A DNA stretch of 39,210 nucleotides from positions 1 to 39,210 of the forward strand of contig SVEJ01000030.1 in assembly GCA_015057435.1 (NCBI GenBank), in the 5' to 3' direction. Each line of letters opens with the position of its first letter. The stretch's first letter is position 1. The DNA comes from Lachnospiraceae bacterium (GTDB taxonomy: Bacteria; Bacillota; Clostridia; Lachnospirales; Lachnospiraceae). Below, piece after piece: positions 26,247 through 33,724 of the stretch. The notes beneath the pieces were generated by a model. It saw only the letters and a list, made by a program, of their open reading frames with translations, ran no database searches and was not told the origin of the DNA. The translations under genes and the position numbers were made by a program.

Positions 26247-28070
26247 TCACTTCCACCATTCCTTTTCATCTTCTTCGGAATCTAAGACAACCGTAACATC
26301 TGCACCCAAATCAGACCCTTGTGAAATTGCATTTTGACCACACCACACAATTTCAAACTGTGACAATTGTTGTAACGGACGCAAATCCGTTACATAGTTA
26401 TTCGTAATGTCTAATTTCTTCAAATTCGGCAAACCTTCCACAAAGGAAATATTAGTAAGCTTGTTTCCTTGCAAATACAATTCTTCCAAGTTGCCAAACT
26501 TCTTAAGCACGTCAATCCGATCAACAAACGACACATCATCATAATCGACGTAAGTTAATACACCATCCTGTTGCACCACAATATTTTCCCAAAGACGTAA
26601 CCGATTCATATGTAATTTCTTCAAATTAGTATGTTTCGGAATTGCATCAAAGTTGAGTCCAAAGCTACAATCATTAATATTCAGTTCTTCAAGACTAGCA
26701 ATAGAAAAGATTGCTTCTACATTGCCATATACCGTCATACCACTCATATCCAATACTTTGAGTTTCGATAAGTGTGTAAGCATATTGAGATTATCCAAGT
26801 CTCCATACACACTACCAATCTGCAGATACTCAAGATTTTGCAACGAGCCAAACACATCAAATGTACTGCAATCTGCTCCTTTTAAGTATAATGTCTTTAA
26901 TCCGGTTAACGATTGCATAAAGGAAACATCCGACACCCCCGCAATAGATAACGTATGTAACTTTTTCCAATTGCTTGTATCCGGCATCTGTGCTTTACTT
27001 CCCAATTCTAAAGTCAATTCCTCTAATTCATTCAAAGAACTTAACGAAGTGTAATCAGTCAACTCTCTATTATCCTGTAAAAGAATCTTCTTTAACGTTG
27101 TTCTTCCGTCTAATGCCGAAATATCTATTACAATTGTGTCTTCCAAAGAAAACTCCTGCAAATTAGGCATTTGCCCTACAAACGAAATATCCTTAAGTTG
27201 TTCTGCTTCTATACGCAAAACCTCAAGCTGTTTCAAAGAGTGCAATACACCAAAATCCGTAACCGCATCCGCACCAACAATTTCTAACGTTTTCAAATTG
27301 GAAAGTGCACTAATTGCACTTAAATCAGTTAATTCTGAATCTTGAATATATAATTTTTCCAATTGACTAAATGCATCCACGCCATCTAATGTTTCGGCAT
27401 CAAAACAACCATAAGTTTTCAATTTTTCCGGATGCGCAAGGCCAGTCGCCAAATCCGTTGGCGTATTCCGACACCAGACTTCTTCTAAAGAATTCATCTG
27501 TTCTAAAGCTACTTGCGGAATCGTTTCTGTAACAAAGTGAATCTTTGTAAGATTCGGAAAATTCTTTAAGTCCTCCATATAGCAAGACAACGAATCGTCT
27601 AACTGTATCTGCTTCACTTCACCATTATTTCTGATGTATTCAACAACATAACAACCTTTTTCCCAATAAACATATATCGAGTTCAGTTCCCCTAATTCTT
27701 TCTCCGTAACCTCATCTACTGACGCACCATAGATTTCATGGACAAGTGTTTTGAAGAACTCAGAGTGAAATTGCTCTTCTTGCGCCTCCGTTGCAACCGT
27801 CGTCGAACGTCTATTATTGCTTGTGTAACTCTCACGTATTGAAACCACCAAAAAAAACAATAATATTATTACAATAATCGCAAAAACACTAGCCAACATA
27901 CAGCCTTCTTGCGAAGACGAAGCGTTCTCATGATGTATATGTATTTCTTTTGGTTCCCCACGATCAATCAAATAGATCGCATCACAATGCGGACATCTAG
28001 CTCTTTCCTTGTCAAGCTGTTCTAATGCACCACCACAATTTTCGCATTCCATTTCAATTAATTTAATCAT
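26247..28070 (-). CDS. Zinc-ribbon, membrane-anchored leucine-rich-repeat protein
   Basis: 607 residues. An N-terminal zinc ribbon (C9, C12, C26, C29) precedes one membrane segment (about 58-77). The long C-terminal part (about 150-590) consists of about 18 irregular leucine-rich repeats of internalin-like type (LSNLKTLEIVGADAVTDFGV, NLEELYLQGNKLTNISFVEG, LPNLKKLDITNNYVTDL). The topology places the ribbon inside and the LRR solenoid outside, suggesting surface recognition; the ligand is unknown. AAAGGAA lies before the start; M1 and M7 are both possible, and M1 fits the spacing. It begins 15 bases after the MATE gene and is probably co-transcribed with it, ending at a strong shared terminator. 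Confidence 0.88.
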   Translation of the reverse strand: MIKLIEMECENCGGALEQLDKERARCPHCDAIYLIDRGEPKEIHIHHENASSSQEGCMLASVFAIIVIILLFFLVVSIRESYTSNNRRSTTVATEAQEEQFHSEFFKTLVHEIYGASVDEVTEKELGELNSIYVYWEKGCYVVEYIRNNGEVKQIQLDDSLSCYMEDLKNFPNLTKIHFVTETIPQVALEQMNSLEEVWCRNTPTDLATGLAHPEKLKTYGCFDAETLDGVDAFSQLEKLYIQDSELTDLSAISALSNLKTLEIVGADAVTDFGVLHSLKQLEVLRIEAEQLKDISFVGQMPNLQEFSLEDTIVIDISALDGRTTLKKILLQDNRELTDYTSLSSLNELEELTLELGSKAQMPDTSNWKKLHTLSIAGVSDVSFMQSLTGLKTLYLKGADCSTFDVFGSLQNLEYLQIGSVYGDLDNLNMLTHLSKLKVLDMSGMTVYGNVEAIFSIASLEELNINDCSFGLNFDAIPKHTNLKKLHMNRLRLWENIVVQQDGVLTYVDYDDVSFVDRIDVLKKFGNLEELYLQGNKLTNISFVEGLPNLKKLDITNNYVTDLRPLQQLSQFEIVWCGQNAISQGSDLGADVTVVLDSEEDEKEWWK

Positions 28071-28085
28071 ATATCTTTCCTTTTC

Positions 28086-29423
28086 TTATGTAATAACTTT
28101 TTGTAGTTTATTTTTTATCACAATCTGATATGCGACAAAATTCACTAAAAGTGCTCCTGCCCAAGCTGAAACTTCAGCATACGCTGCTGCCTTAAATCCA
28201 ATCTGATGAAGAAACATAACAATAACGAATATACGCATTACCATTTCTACCACACCGGAAATCATCGGAAACAATGGTTTTCCCATTCCCTGAACCGCAT
28301 TTCGATATACGAACATGAAGTTAATAATCCAAAACATACTACCACTAACCCGAAGATAACTACATGCCAGTTCTATTGGTTCATTACCAGTCAACAAAAT
28401 TTGAACAAGGTATTCAGGGAATAGCATCAAAATTGAACCGAGCAGAATATACGATACCAAACCAATCATTACCCCAACGCGAACTCCATCCTTAATACGG
28501 GCATATTCCCTGGCTCCATCATTTTGACCGGTAAATGCTGACACAACAAATCCACCTGTCACTGTCGGAAGCATGAACAGATTCACGAATTTGCTACAAG
28601 CAGAATATGCACAAGTATACACAACTCCAAGTGCATTAACATACGACTGAACAATAATACAGCCGACAGCCGTAATCGAATTCATACAAGCCATCGGAAC
28701 GCCATTCTTCAAAAGTATGGCAAATAATGAATAGTCATTTTGAAAATTCACGCGTGTCAATTGGAGTTCTTCTGTTTTTCGTAAACGCATCACGCAAATA
28801 CCAACAGAGACCAACTGTGCGAGAATCGTAGCAACCGCTGCTCCTTCTACACCTGTTTTCAATCCAAAGATAAACAAACAATCCAATAAAACATTGACAA
28901 CAGATGCAATCATAATAGCAAAAAACGGTGTCTTACTGTCTCCCATTGCCCGAAGGATACCTGCACAAAGATTGTACGACATAGTAACAATCATTCCGCC
29001 AAATATAACATAACCATATGTTAGACTATCATTAAAAATAACCGGATCTGTCTGCATAATACGTAACGCACTCTTTAATGAAATCAAGCTTATTGTCGTT
29101 AATATAAGTGCAAGCAGTACTGCCAATTTGATCGATGACGCAACAGACTTACGGAGTGCCATAATATCCTTAGCGCCAAATGCCTGTGCAATAACAACCG
29201 AAAAACCATTGGTAATACCTTGTAAGAAACCAATAATCAAAAACATAAATGCCGAGATATTACCAACCGCACCAAGTGCTTGATCACCTAGTCCTTTTCC
29301 CACAATTGCCGTATCTACAAAGGTGTAGAGTTGTTGAAACAGATTGGTAAACAACATCGGAAAGAAAAAACTAAGCATAACTTTCGTTACATTTCCTTTC
29401 GTCAAATCGTTTGTACGCTTCAT
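28086..29423 (-). CDS. MATE family multidrug/Na+ antiporter-type exporter
   Basis: 445 residues with 12 predicted membrane segments, typical for the DinF/NorM-like MATE family. It has the N-terminal FPMLFTNLFQQLYTFVDTAIVG stretch, internal pseudo-repeat around 230-300, and basic loop RAMGDSKTPFFAI. Such proteins export cationic drugs or metabolites using a Na+ or H+ gradient; the substrate is unknown. The longer reading (57 more codons) is rejected because GGAGGTG lies 6 to 7 bases before the ATG at 29423 and a perfect -10 box lies inside the extension. It is the first gene of a two-gene unit with the LRR protein. Confidence 0.95.
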   Translation of the reverse strand: MKRTNDLTKGNVTKVMLSFFFPMLFTNLFQQLYTFVDTAIVGKGLGDQALGAVGNISAFMFLIIGFLQGITNGFSVVIAQAFGAKDIMALRKSVASSIKLAVLLALILTTISLISLKSALRIMQTDPVIFNDSLTYGYVIFGGMIVTMSYNLCAGILRAMGDSKTPFFAIMIASVVNVLLDCLFIFGLKTGVEGAAVATILAQLVSVGICVMRLRKTEELQLTRVNFQNDYSLFAILLKNGVPMACMNSITAVGCIIVQSYVNALGVVYTCAYSACSKFVNLFMLPTVTGGFVVSAFTGQNDGAREYARIKDGVRVGVMIGLVSYILLGSILMLFPEYLVQILLTGNEPIELACSYLRVSGSMFWIINFMFVYRNAVQGMGKPLFPMISGVVEMVMRIFVIVMFLHQIGFKAAAYAEVSAWAGALLVNFVAYQIVIKNKLQKVIT

Positions 29424-29460
29424 TGTAACACCTCCAACTTGCCTGCTACCATTTTGTTCC

Positions 29461-29490
29461 ATTATACATTTATCCCTAGACAAAAAACAA
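29461..29490 (-). promoter_or_regulatory. Promoter of the MATE/LRR operon
   Basis: TTGTTT-N18-TATAAT on the minus strand with a perfect -10 box, about 40 bases before the MATE start and just after the terminator of the upstream lipoprotein gene. Confidence 0.6.
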
Positions 29491-29535
29491 CCAAAATGTA
29501 AAAACTCCTTGCACTTCATAACGAAGTACAAGGAG
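29491..29535 (-). terminator. Terminator after lipoprotein copy A
   Basis: Stem of 13 positions with one mismatch and a 5-base loop (29523-29535 with 29505-29517), followed on the minus strand by TTTTTACATTTTGG. A related stem occurs at 35484-35510. Confidence 0.8.
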
Positions 29536-29550
29536 CTTATTAAACTAATG

Positions 29551-30018
29551 TTACTGCATTCCGCAAGTCTGAATAATCCAATCTTCACCGGCATTTCGTG
29601 TTAAGGTATATGTATAATCCTCATAAGTCATGCCTGGATTTAAAGTCATATTCTGACAATCTTGTGGTACCGAAAAGCTTGATGTAAAGATAACTGCCTC
29701 ATCTGCGCCATAAGATGCTGCGATGTCTGCATACTGCTTAGCCGTATAAGAATCATCATATTCGAGAGAGTTCATTGTGCAGTCTGAGAAATTCTCGGCA
29801 AAGAAATCTTCTACGACTTTTCTTGCAAGATCCATATCATTTGCTTCGTCTGCTACATCCTCATTCTCAACCGTTGCCACATCTGTTTCCTGTACGACTG
29901 CTGCCTTAGCATCATTCGTTTTCGATGGAATCACACCTGCTTTTGATGTTCCGCATCCTACTAATACTGTTCCTACCATTGCTACTACTGTTGCGATTGT
30001 TAATAATTTCTTCTTCAT
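29551..30018 (-). CDS. Small lipoprotein, duplicated copy A
   Basis: 155 residues. The signal peptide ends in lipobox LVGC with Cys at 22. A low-complexity acidic linker (about 30-62) precedes a compact alpha/beta domain (about 63-155: DLARKVVEDFFAENFSD, DEAVIFTSSFSVP, DYTYTLTRNAGEDWIIQTCG). The C-terminal part resembles small lipoprotein domains of the DUF4829 kind; this match is from memory and weak. AAAGGAG lies 9 bases before the start; an upstream GTG reading is unlikely. The leader has a GGGC/GCCC hairpin shared with copy B. About 93 per cent of residues match copy B at 32272-32739. Its function is unknown. Confidence 0.85.
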   Translation of the reverse strand: MKKKLLTIATVVAMVGTVLVGCGTSKAGVIPSKTNDAKAAVVQETDVATVENEDVADEANDMDLARKVVEDFFAENFSDCTMNSLEYDDSYTAKQYADIAASYGADEAVIFTSSFSVPQDCQNMTLNPGMTYEDYTYTLTRNAGEDWIIQTCGMQ

Positions 30019-30110
30019 TTTTATAATCTCCTTTCGTGTTGGGCTCTTTTCTTGCCCTTTCATCTTATACACGAATGGAAAATTGGAAATATCTTAGTTT
30101 TGAAAAAAAA
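29551..30110. repeat. Duplicated block A (gene plus leader)
   Basis: The block runs from the lipoprotein stop through its leader to the poly-A tract near 30110 and closely matches 32272-32830. Identity stops abruptly at each end: the terminators and upstream sequences differ. A 1.8-kb AT-rich two-gene segment lies between the copies. Confidence 0.85.
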
Positions 30111-30127
30111 TTTTAATATTTTCTTCT

Positions 30128-30946
30128 TTAGAACATTTGACAAAATATAAGCAAAACTAAATACAGTAACAATATAACCGCTGTTTTCTCTGCAACTTTC
30201 GAAAACAAATCAAACGAATTTTTTTTACTTAAACAAAGTGAACCCAAAGATATAACAAAAATATAAATAATTGTATAGTGAATTCCAGAAAACTCCATAC
30301 TCTGAATATTACACTCAGACCATGTCAGCTTGTAACTCAAAAGGTTACCTATAAGAAAATCTCCCACACACAATTTATTCATAAAAAAAGGTACAGATAT
30401 AATAAACATAACGAAATTAAGTGCTGCAGAAAAAGTGCCAAACCCTATTTTCTTTTGTTCAGAATGCATCACATACATTCTCTTCAAAAAATAAAACACA
30501 ATCACACCTAACACACACCCCAGTGTGTTAGCAAAAACGTCCGTAACATCTGCAAGACGTCCAACAAAAAGCCATTGTATACATTCAATAATCACAGAAA
30601 ACGAAAAGCCTATAAGAACACATATATACCATCGACATTTTTTTACTACATATGGCAAAAAAACACCTAATGGTAAAAACATTATAGTATTTAATATTTT
30701 TTCCTTTGAAAATAAATCAGAAAAAGAAGCAAATGAACCAACTTCAAATTTCCAATTATAGTCTCCGATCACTCTAGTCACTGCTAAAACTGTAAATATA
30801 TATATGTCAAAAAAATAATATATCAGTATATCAAAAGCTGTTTTTTCCTTTTTTCTAATATTGCAAAAATATAAAACACAAAAAAATATAGTGCCGTATT
30901 TTAAGGATACATTTAAATATCCTATCGCCTCACTCAAATGACCCAT
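30128..30946 (-). CDS. VanZ-like membrane protein
   Basis: 272 residues with about seven predicted membrane segments. The central region (about 84-152) has the VanZ pattern: NTIMFLPLGVFLPY, then IIECIQW, GRLADVTDVFANTLGCVLG. VanZ proteins confer low-level teicoplanin resistance in enterococci, but most family members have no known role; resistance is not claimed. The C-terminal third has further membrane segments beyond the VanZ domain. It overlaps the upstream gene's 3' end by 17 bases, implying coupled translation. The start ATG at 30946 lacks a strong ribosome site, which fits coupling. The base composition is clearly more AT-rich than the core genes to the left. Confidence 0.8.
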   Translation of the reverse strand: MGHLSEAIGYLNVSLKYGTIFFCVLYFCNIRKKEKTAFDILIYYFFDIYIFTVLAVTRVIGDYNWKFEVGSFASFSDLFSKEKILNTIMFLPLGVFLPYVVKKCRWYICVLIGFSFSVIIECIQWLFVGRLADVTDVFANTLGCVLGVIVFYFLKRMYVMHSEQKKIGFGTFSAALNFVMFIISVPFFMNKLCVGDFLIGNLLSYKLTWSECNIQSMEFSGIHYTIIYIFVISLGSLCLSKKNSFDLFSKVAEKTAVILLLYLVLLIFCQMF

Positions 30947-31916
30947 TTTTTCTCCTCTTCCAAAATAACATAAATAATCCTAAAACAGAACAACAAGCAA
31001 AAGCAAGAAAAGAAGTTTTATATCTTAATTTACATTGTTCAAATGAAATATCAAATTTATCTTCATAATCCCTCGCAGACACAACATGAATATAATCAAA
31101 CTTCGAATTCTCAGCAATTAAATTTATTTCATCTGCAGCCTGTTGATAATCTTCTGCACTATCATAATGTACAAATCCTTCTATTTTAGTTGAAAGCAAA
31201 ATAACTTTATCCCTAACATTCTCTATACTATTTATTGACAATGTCGGAATAATAAAATAGTCATTCAAGTTATATTTCATTCCCGTAAGCGTAATTGATG
31301 TATTCTCTTTCAAAAAGCCTACAACTACAAATGATAATGGTTGTCCAATAATATATTCACCCGAAAAGGATTCATTTATTTTAAAAGCAGACGAATAAGA
31401 CGAACCTAAAACAATTGGAATCTTTTTTGTAATATCACAATTATACTCACTTTCCAAAAAGAAACGTCCCTCTTCTATTGCCTTATCCAAACCATAATCC
31501 TTCTCAAAATTATCATCTATATATATACCTTTACATTCTGTATAATATTCACCATCTATACATTCATTTATAAAACCATGTTCTGCCTGATCTTTTTTAT
31601 TGTAATAATTTGTATAATAAAAAGGATTAAAATATACTTCATAGTAATTTAAATCGTCACTATTTATCAACAAATTATAAGCTGATGTTTCTATTTTTAA
31701 AGCATCAGGGGTATCTATAAAATCAGAAAAAGAAGATGTGTCAGAATCATAAGAATCCAATAACTTTATTTCTCCGCTTGTATATTGTGTGAATTCATTA
31801 ATAAGTTCTTGATTTCTTTTCATTTCCGAAAAGATTTTTTGATTATAAAGAAAAAAAATCAAACTCAACACAAAAACAGCCATAAATATTTTATATTTTT
31901 TATCTTTTGATTTCAT
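30930..31916 (-). CDS. Two-span membrane protein with MacB-core-like ectodomain
   Basis: 328 residues. N-terminal membrane segment (about 9-26), large extracytoplasmic domain (about 27-298), C-terminal membrane segment (about 303-320) and a basic tail. Parts of the ectodomain (GRFF, IPIVLGSSYSSAFKI, LSFVVVGFLKENTSI, NDYFIIPTL) resemble the periplasmic core of MacB/FtsX-type permeases, but the three further membrane segments of a permease and any ABC ATPase are missing. It may therefore be a truncated permease-like protein or a relative with its own role. AAAAAGG precedes the start at a long spacing. A good promoter lies 185 to 210 bases upstream. Rare-codon-rich and AT-rich, like its VanZ-like partner, it suggests acquisition as a pair. 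Confidence 0.65.
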   Translation of the reverse strand: MKSKDKKYKIFMAVFVLSLIFFLYNQKIFSEMKRNQELINEFTQYTSGEIKLLDSYDSDTSSFSDFIDTPDALKIETSAYNLLINSDDLNYYEVYFNPFYYTNYYNKKDQAEHGFINECIDGEYYTECKGIYIDDNFEKDYGLDKAIEEGRFFLESEYNCDITKKIPIVLGSSYSSAFKINESFSGEYIIGQPLSFVVVGFLKENTSITLTGMKYNLNDYFIIPTLSINSIENVRDKVILLSTKIEGFVHYDSAEDYQQAADEINLIAENSKFDYIHVVSARDYEDKFDISFEQCKLRYKTSFLAFACCSVLGLFMLFWKRRKNGSFE

Positions 31917-32099
31917 ATGACTTAATACCTTTTTACATTAAACTTTATAAATGCAACTATTCTAAGACAGTACAAAAACACATTTATGTATTCAATAATA
32001 TATTCTCATAATTGATGTTGTCTCAATCACAAAACCATTTCATACCTGTATAATTTCATCTATTGTCTATGGTTGTTTTACCATTTTTACAACCCGGCT

Positions 32100-32128
32100 A
32101 TACTATCACATACATTTACATTTGTCAA
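32100..32128 (-). promoter_or_regulatory. Promoter of the MacB-core-like/VanZ-like pair
   Basis: TTGACA-N17-TAGTAT on the minus strand, with a perfect -35 box. It implies an unusually long leader of about 175 bases before the start at 31916. Confidence 0.6.
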
Positions 32129-32204
32129 TTCCAAATTCACACAATATCTGTAACTTGTAAATCAATGACGCCAGAAATCAACCTTCTGTATCAATCATTT
32201 ATGC

Positions 32205-32252
32205 AAAAAATAATCAGCCGCTAACGTCTGAAAAAACGTTTCACAGCTGATT
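32205..32252 (-). terminator. Terminator after lipoprotein copy B
   Basis: Two-part stem: outer AATCAGC/GCTGATT (32246-32252 with 32212-32218) and inner AACGT/ACGTT, followed on the minus strand by ATTTTTTGC. It differs in sequence from the terminator of copy A. Confidence 0.75.
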
Positions 32253-32271
32253 ATAATATCATCTACTTCAT

Positions 32272-32739
32272 TTACTGCATTCCGCAGGTTTGGATAACCC
32301 AATCGCCACCGGCATTTCGTGTTAAGGTATATGTATAATCCTCATAAGTCATGCCTGCATTTAATGCCATATTCTGACAATCCTCCGGCACTGAAAAGCT
32401 TGATGTAAAGATAACTGCCTCGTCTGCACCATAAGATGCTGCGATGTCTGCATACTGCTTAGCCGTATAAGAATCATCATATTCGAGAGAGTTCATTGTG
32501 CAGTCTGAGAAATTCTCAGCAAAGAAATCTTCTACGACTTTTCTTGCAAGATCCATATCATTGGCTTCATCTGCTACATCCTCATTCTCAACCGTTGCCA
32601 CATCTGCTTCCTGTACGACTGCTACCTTAGCATCATTCGCTTTCGATGGAATCACACCTGCTTTTGATGTTCCGCATCCTACCAATACTGTTCCTACCAT
32701 TGCTACTACTGTTGCGATTGTTAATAATTTCTTCTTCAT
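32272..32739 (-). CDS. Small lipoprotein, duplicated copy B
   Basis: 155 residues, same layout as copy A: lipobox Cys at 22, acidic linker, then the alpha/beta domain. It differs from copy A at roughly ten positions, for example in the linker and in QDCQNMT/EDCQNMA, and both remain open and intact, so both are probably expressed. AAAGGAG and the leader hairpin GGGC/GCCC are conserved, indicating shared regulation. It has its own terminator. Together with copy A it brackets the MacB-core-like/VanZ-like pair. Function is unknown. Confidence 0.85.
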   Translation of the reverse strand: MKKKLLTIATVVAMVGTVLVGCGTSKAGVIPSKANDAKVAVVQEADVATVENEDVADEANDMDLARKVVEDFFAENFSDCTMNSLEYDDSYTAKQYADIAASYGADEAVIFTSSFSVPEDCQNMALNAGMTYEDYTYTLTRNAGGDWVIQTCGMQ

Positions 32740-32830
32740 TTTTATAATCTCCTTTCGTGTTGGGCTCTTTTCTTGCCCTTTCATCTTATACACGAATGGA
32801 AAATTGGAAATATCTTAGTTTTGAAAAAAA
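32272..32830. repeat. Duplicated block B (gene plus leader)
   Basis: Second copy of the block at 29551-30110, in direct orientation 2.7 kb away. Similarity ends at the poly-A tract near 32830 on one side and at the stop codon on the other. Confidence 0.85.
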
Positions 32831-32863
32831 TTTTTAAAAATTTATTTTTAACAGTTAAGTTTT

Positions 32864-32900
32864 GCAAAAAAATAACAGGAACATCGCTATTCCTGTTATT
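32864..32900 (-). terminator. Repeated hairpin terminator, copy 1 (after hepT)
   Basis: Perfect 11-bp stem AATAACAGGAA/TTCCTGTTATT (32871-32881 with 32890-32900), followed on the minus strand by TTTTTTTGC. The same hairpin recurs at 36417-36446 and 38293-38322. Confidence 0.85.
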
Positions 32901-32907
32901 CTATATC

Positions 32908-32949
32908 CTAAAACAAACCTTTGGCTATTATTTCTACTGTATCTTCGAT
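32908..32949 (-). pseudogene. Deletion remnant of the 59-residue protein gene
   Basis: Minus-strand codons give IEDTVE directly fused to IIAKGLF and a stop. In the intact gene at 36454-36633 these segments are residues 19-24 and 53-59, so 28 codons are missing in frame. The same terminator hairpin follows both copies. It abuts the hepT stop codon and has no start. Confidence 0.75.
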
Positions 32950-32956
32950 ATTATAA

Positions 32957-33298
32957 TCAATCCTTTATAATTATCTCGACACTATTCTTTAATTGAGGTA
33001 AATCTTCTTGCAACGTCCCCCATGCCGATTGCAAATCTAAATTAGAATATTGATGTGCAAATACATCTCTTATTCCACACCAAGCCTTCCATGGGATTGA
33101 TGTTTCCTTTTCTCGCAGGTCATCAGAAATCAGCTTGCACAATTCCCCAATTTGCAAAATGCACATACAACATGCATTTCTAAATACCGACTTTTCAACA
33201 AATTCATCATAATTATTATTAAACATTTGCATTGCTTCTTCTGCCTGCTCACAATACTCTAATATTTTCTTAAGAACGATAATATCCTTATTCTTCAT
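32957..33298 (-). CDS. hepT: HepT-like HEPN toxin/RNase (DUF86)
   Basis: 113-residue all-helical HEPN protein. The RX4HXY motif is intact (R77, H82, Y84 in RDVFAHQY). In characterised MntA-HepT modules HepT is an RNase whose Tyr is AMPylated by MntA. The ATG at 33298 lies 11 bases inside the mntA 3' end, with GGAGG about 9 bases upstream; a longer reading inside mntA is out of place for a DUF86 protein. Translation is therefore coupled to the antitoxin gene. The stop is followed by a pseudogene remnant and terminator. Toxicity is inferred from the family. Confidence 0.9.
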   Translation of the reverse strand: MKNKDIIVLKKILEYCEQAEEAMQMFNNNYDEFVEKSVFRNACCMCILQIGELCKLISDDLREKETSIPWKAWCGIRDVFAHQYSNLDLQSAWGTLQEDLPQLKNSVEIIIKD

Positions 33299-33578
33299 AT
33301 AACAGAACCTCCGTTCCTTTAATTGCATCATAAAAATCTTCTGCAATACCCGACATTGTAACAACATCAACGGATAGGTTTATTTTCTCTTCCACAGCTT
33401 GTCTAAAACCTGACAATCCAATCAACGTCAGCGCTCTGCCTTTTTCTATCAACAAATCTATATCACTATCTTCATTTGCAGTGCCTTTTGCATAAGATCC
33501 AAAAAGGTAGATTCGTTTTAATCCATATTCTTTTGCAATTGGTGCAACTATATCTCTTATTGTATTAACCTCTGGCAT
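33288..33578 (-). CDS. mntA: MntA-like minimal nucleotidyltransferase antitoxin
   Basis: 96 residues. The nucleotidyltransferase signature GSX10DXD is complete (G27, S28, D39, D41), with a third acidic residue at D71 (LSVDVV). In the family it transfers AMP residues from ATP to the HepT tyrosine and so neutralises it. AGGAGG lies 7 bases before the start, which is a stronger site than that of hepT, fitting antitoxin excess. It is the first gene of the two-gene module; a TATAAT box lies about 65 bases upstream. Confidence 0.92.
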   Translation of the reverse strand: MPEVNTIRDIVAPIAKEYGLKRIYLFGSYAKGTANEDSDIDLLIEKGRALTLIGLSGFRQAVEEKINLSVDVVTMSGIAEDFYDAIKGTEVLLYEE

Positions 33579-33642
33579 GTTTACACCTCCTCAACATTTA
33601 TGCAACCAAAATCTTGTTTCTTTCATCATTTCTTTAATTAAT

Positions 33643-33648
33643 ATTATA
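33643..33648 (-). promoter_or_regulatory. Candidate -10 box of the mntA-hepT module
   Basis: Perfect TATAAT on the minus strand, 65 bases before mntA. No good -35 hexamer is found at 16 to 18 bases, so this is tentative. Confidence 0.4.
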
Positions 33649-33724
33649 TTACCATGCAGATTTGACATATACAAGAAAAAATAAGGAATTCTTAATCGCT
33701 CCATTTAATCGTAGCAAATACCCT

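Larger units (their letters stand above)
31917..32271. other. 355-base intergenic region
   Basis: Contains the minus-strand promoter at 32100-32128, a long (about 175 bases) AT-rich leader for the MacB-core-like gene with a GGTTGT/ACAACC inverted repeat near its 5' end, and the terminator of lipoprotein copy B. No further gene is supported. Confidence 0.6.

Noticed and set aside
29424..29594. 57-codon N-terminal extension of the MATE protein
   Set aside because: It contains the promoter -10 box and part of the upstream terminator region. A good ribosome site serves the internal ATG at 29423.
30128..30946. Glycopeptide resistance gene vanZ
   Set aside because: Only the VanZ-like domain pattern is present, and no vanA-type genes are nearby. 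Most such proteins have no shown resistance role, so no symbol is given.
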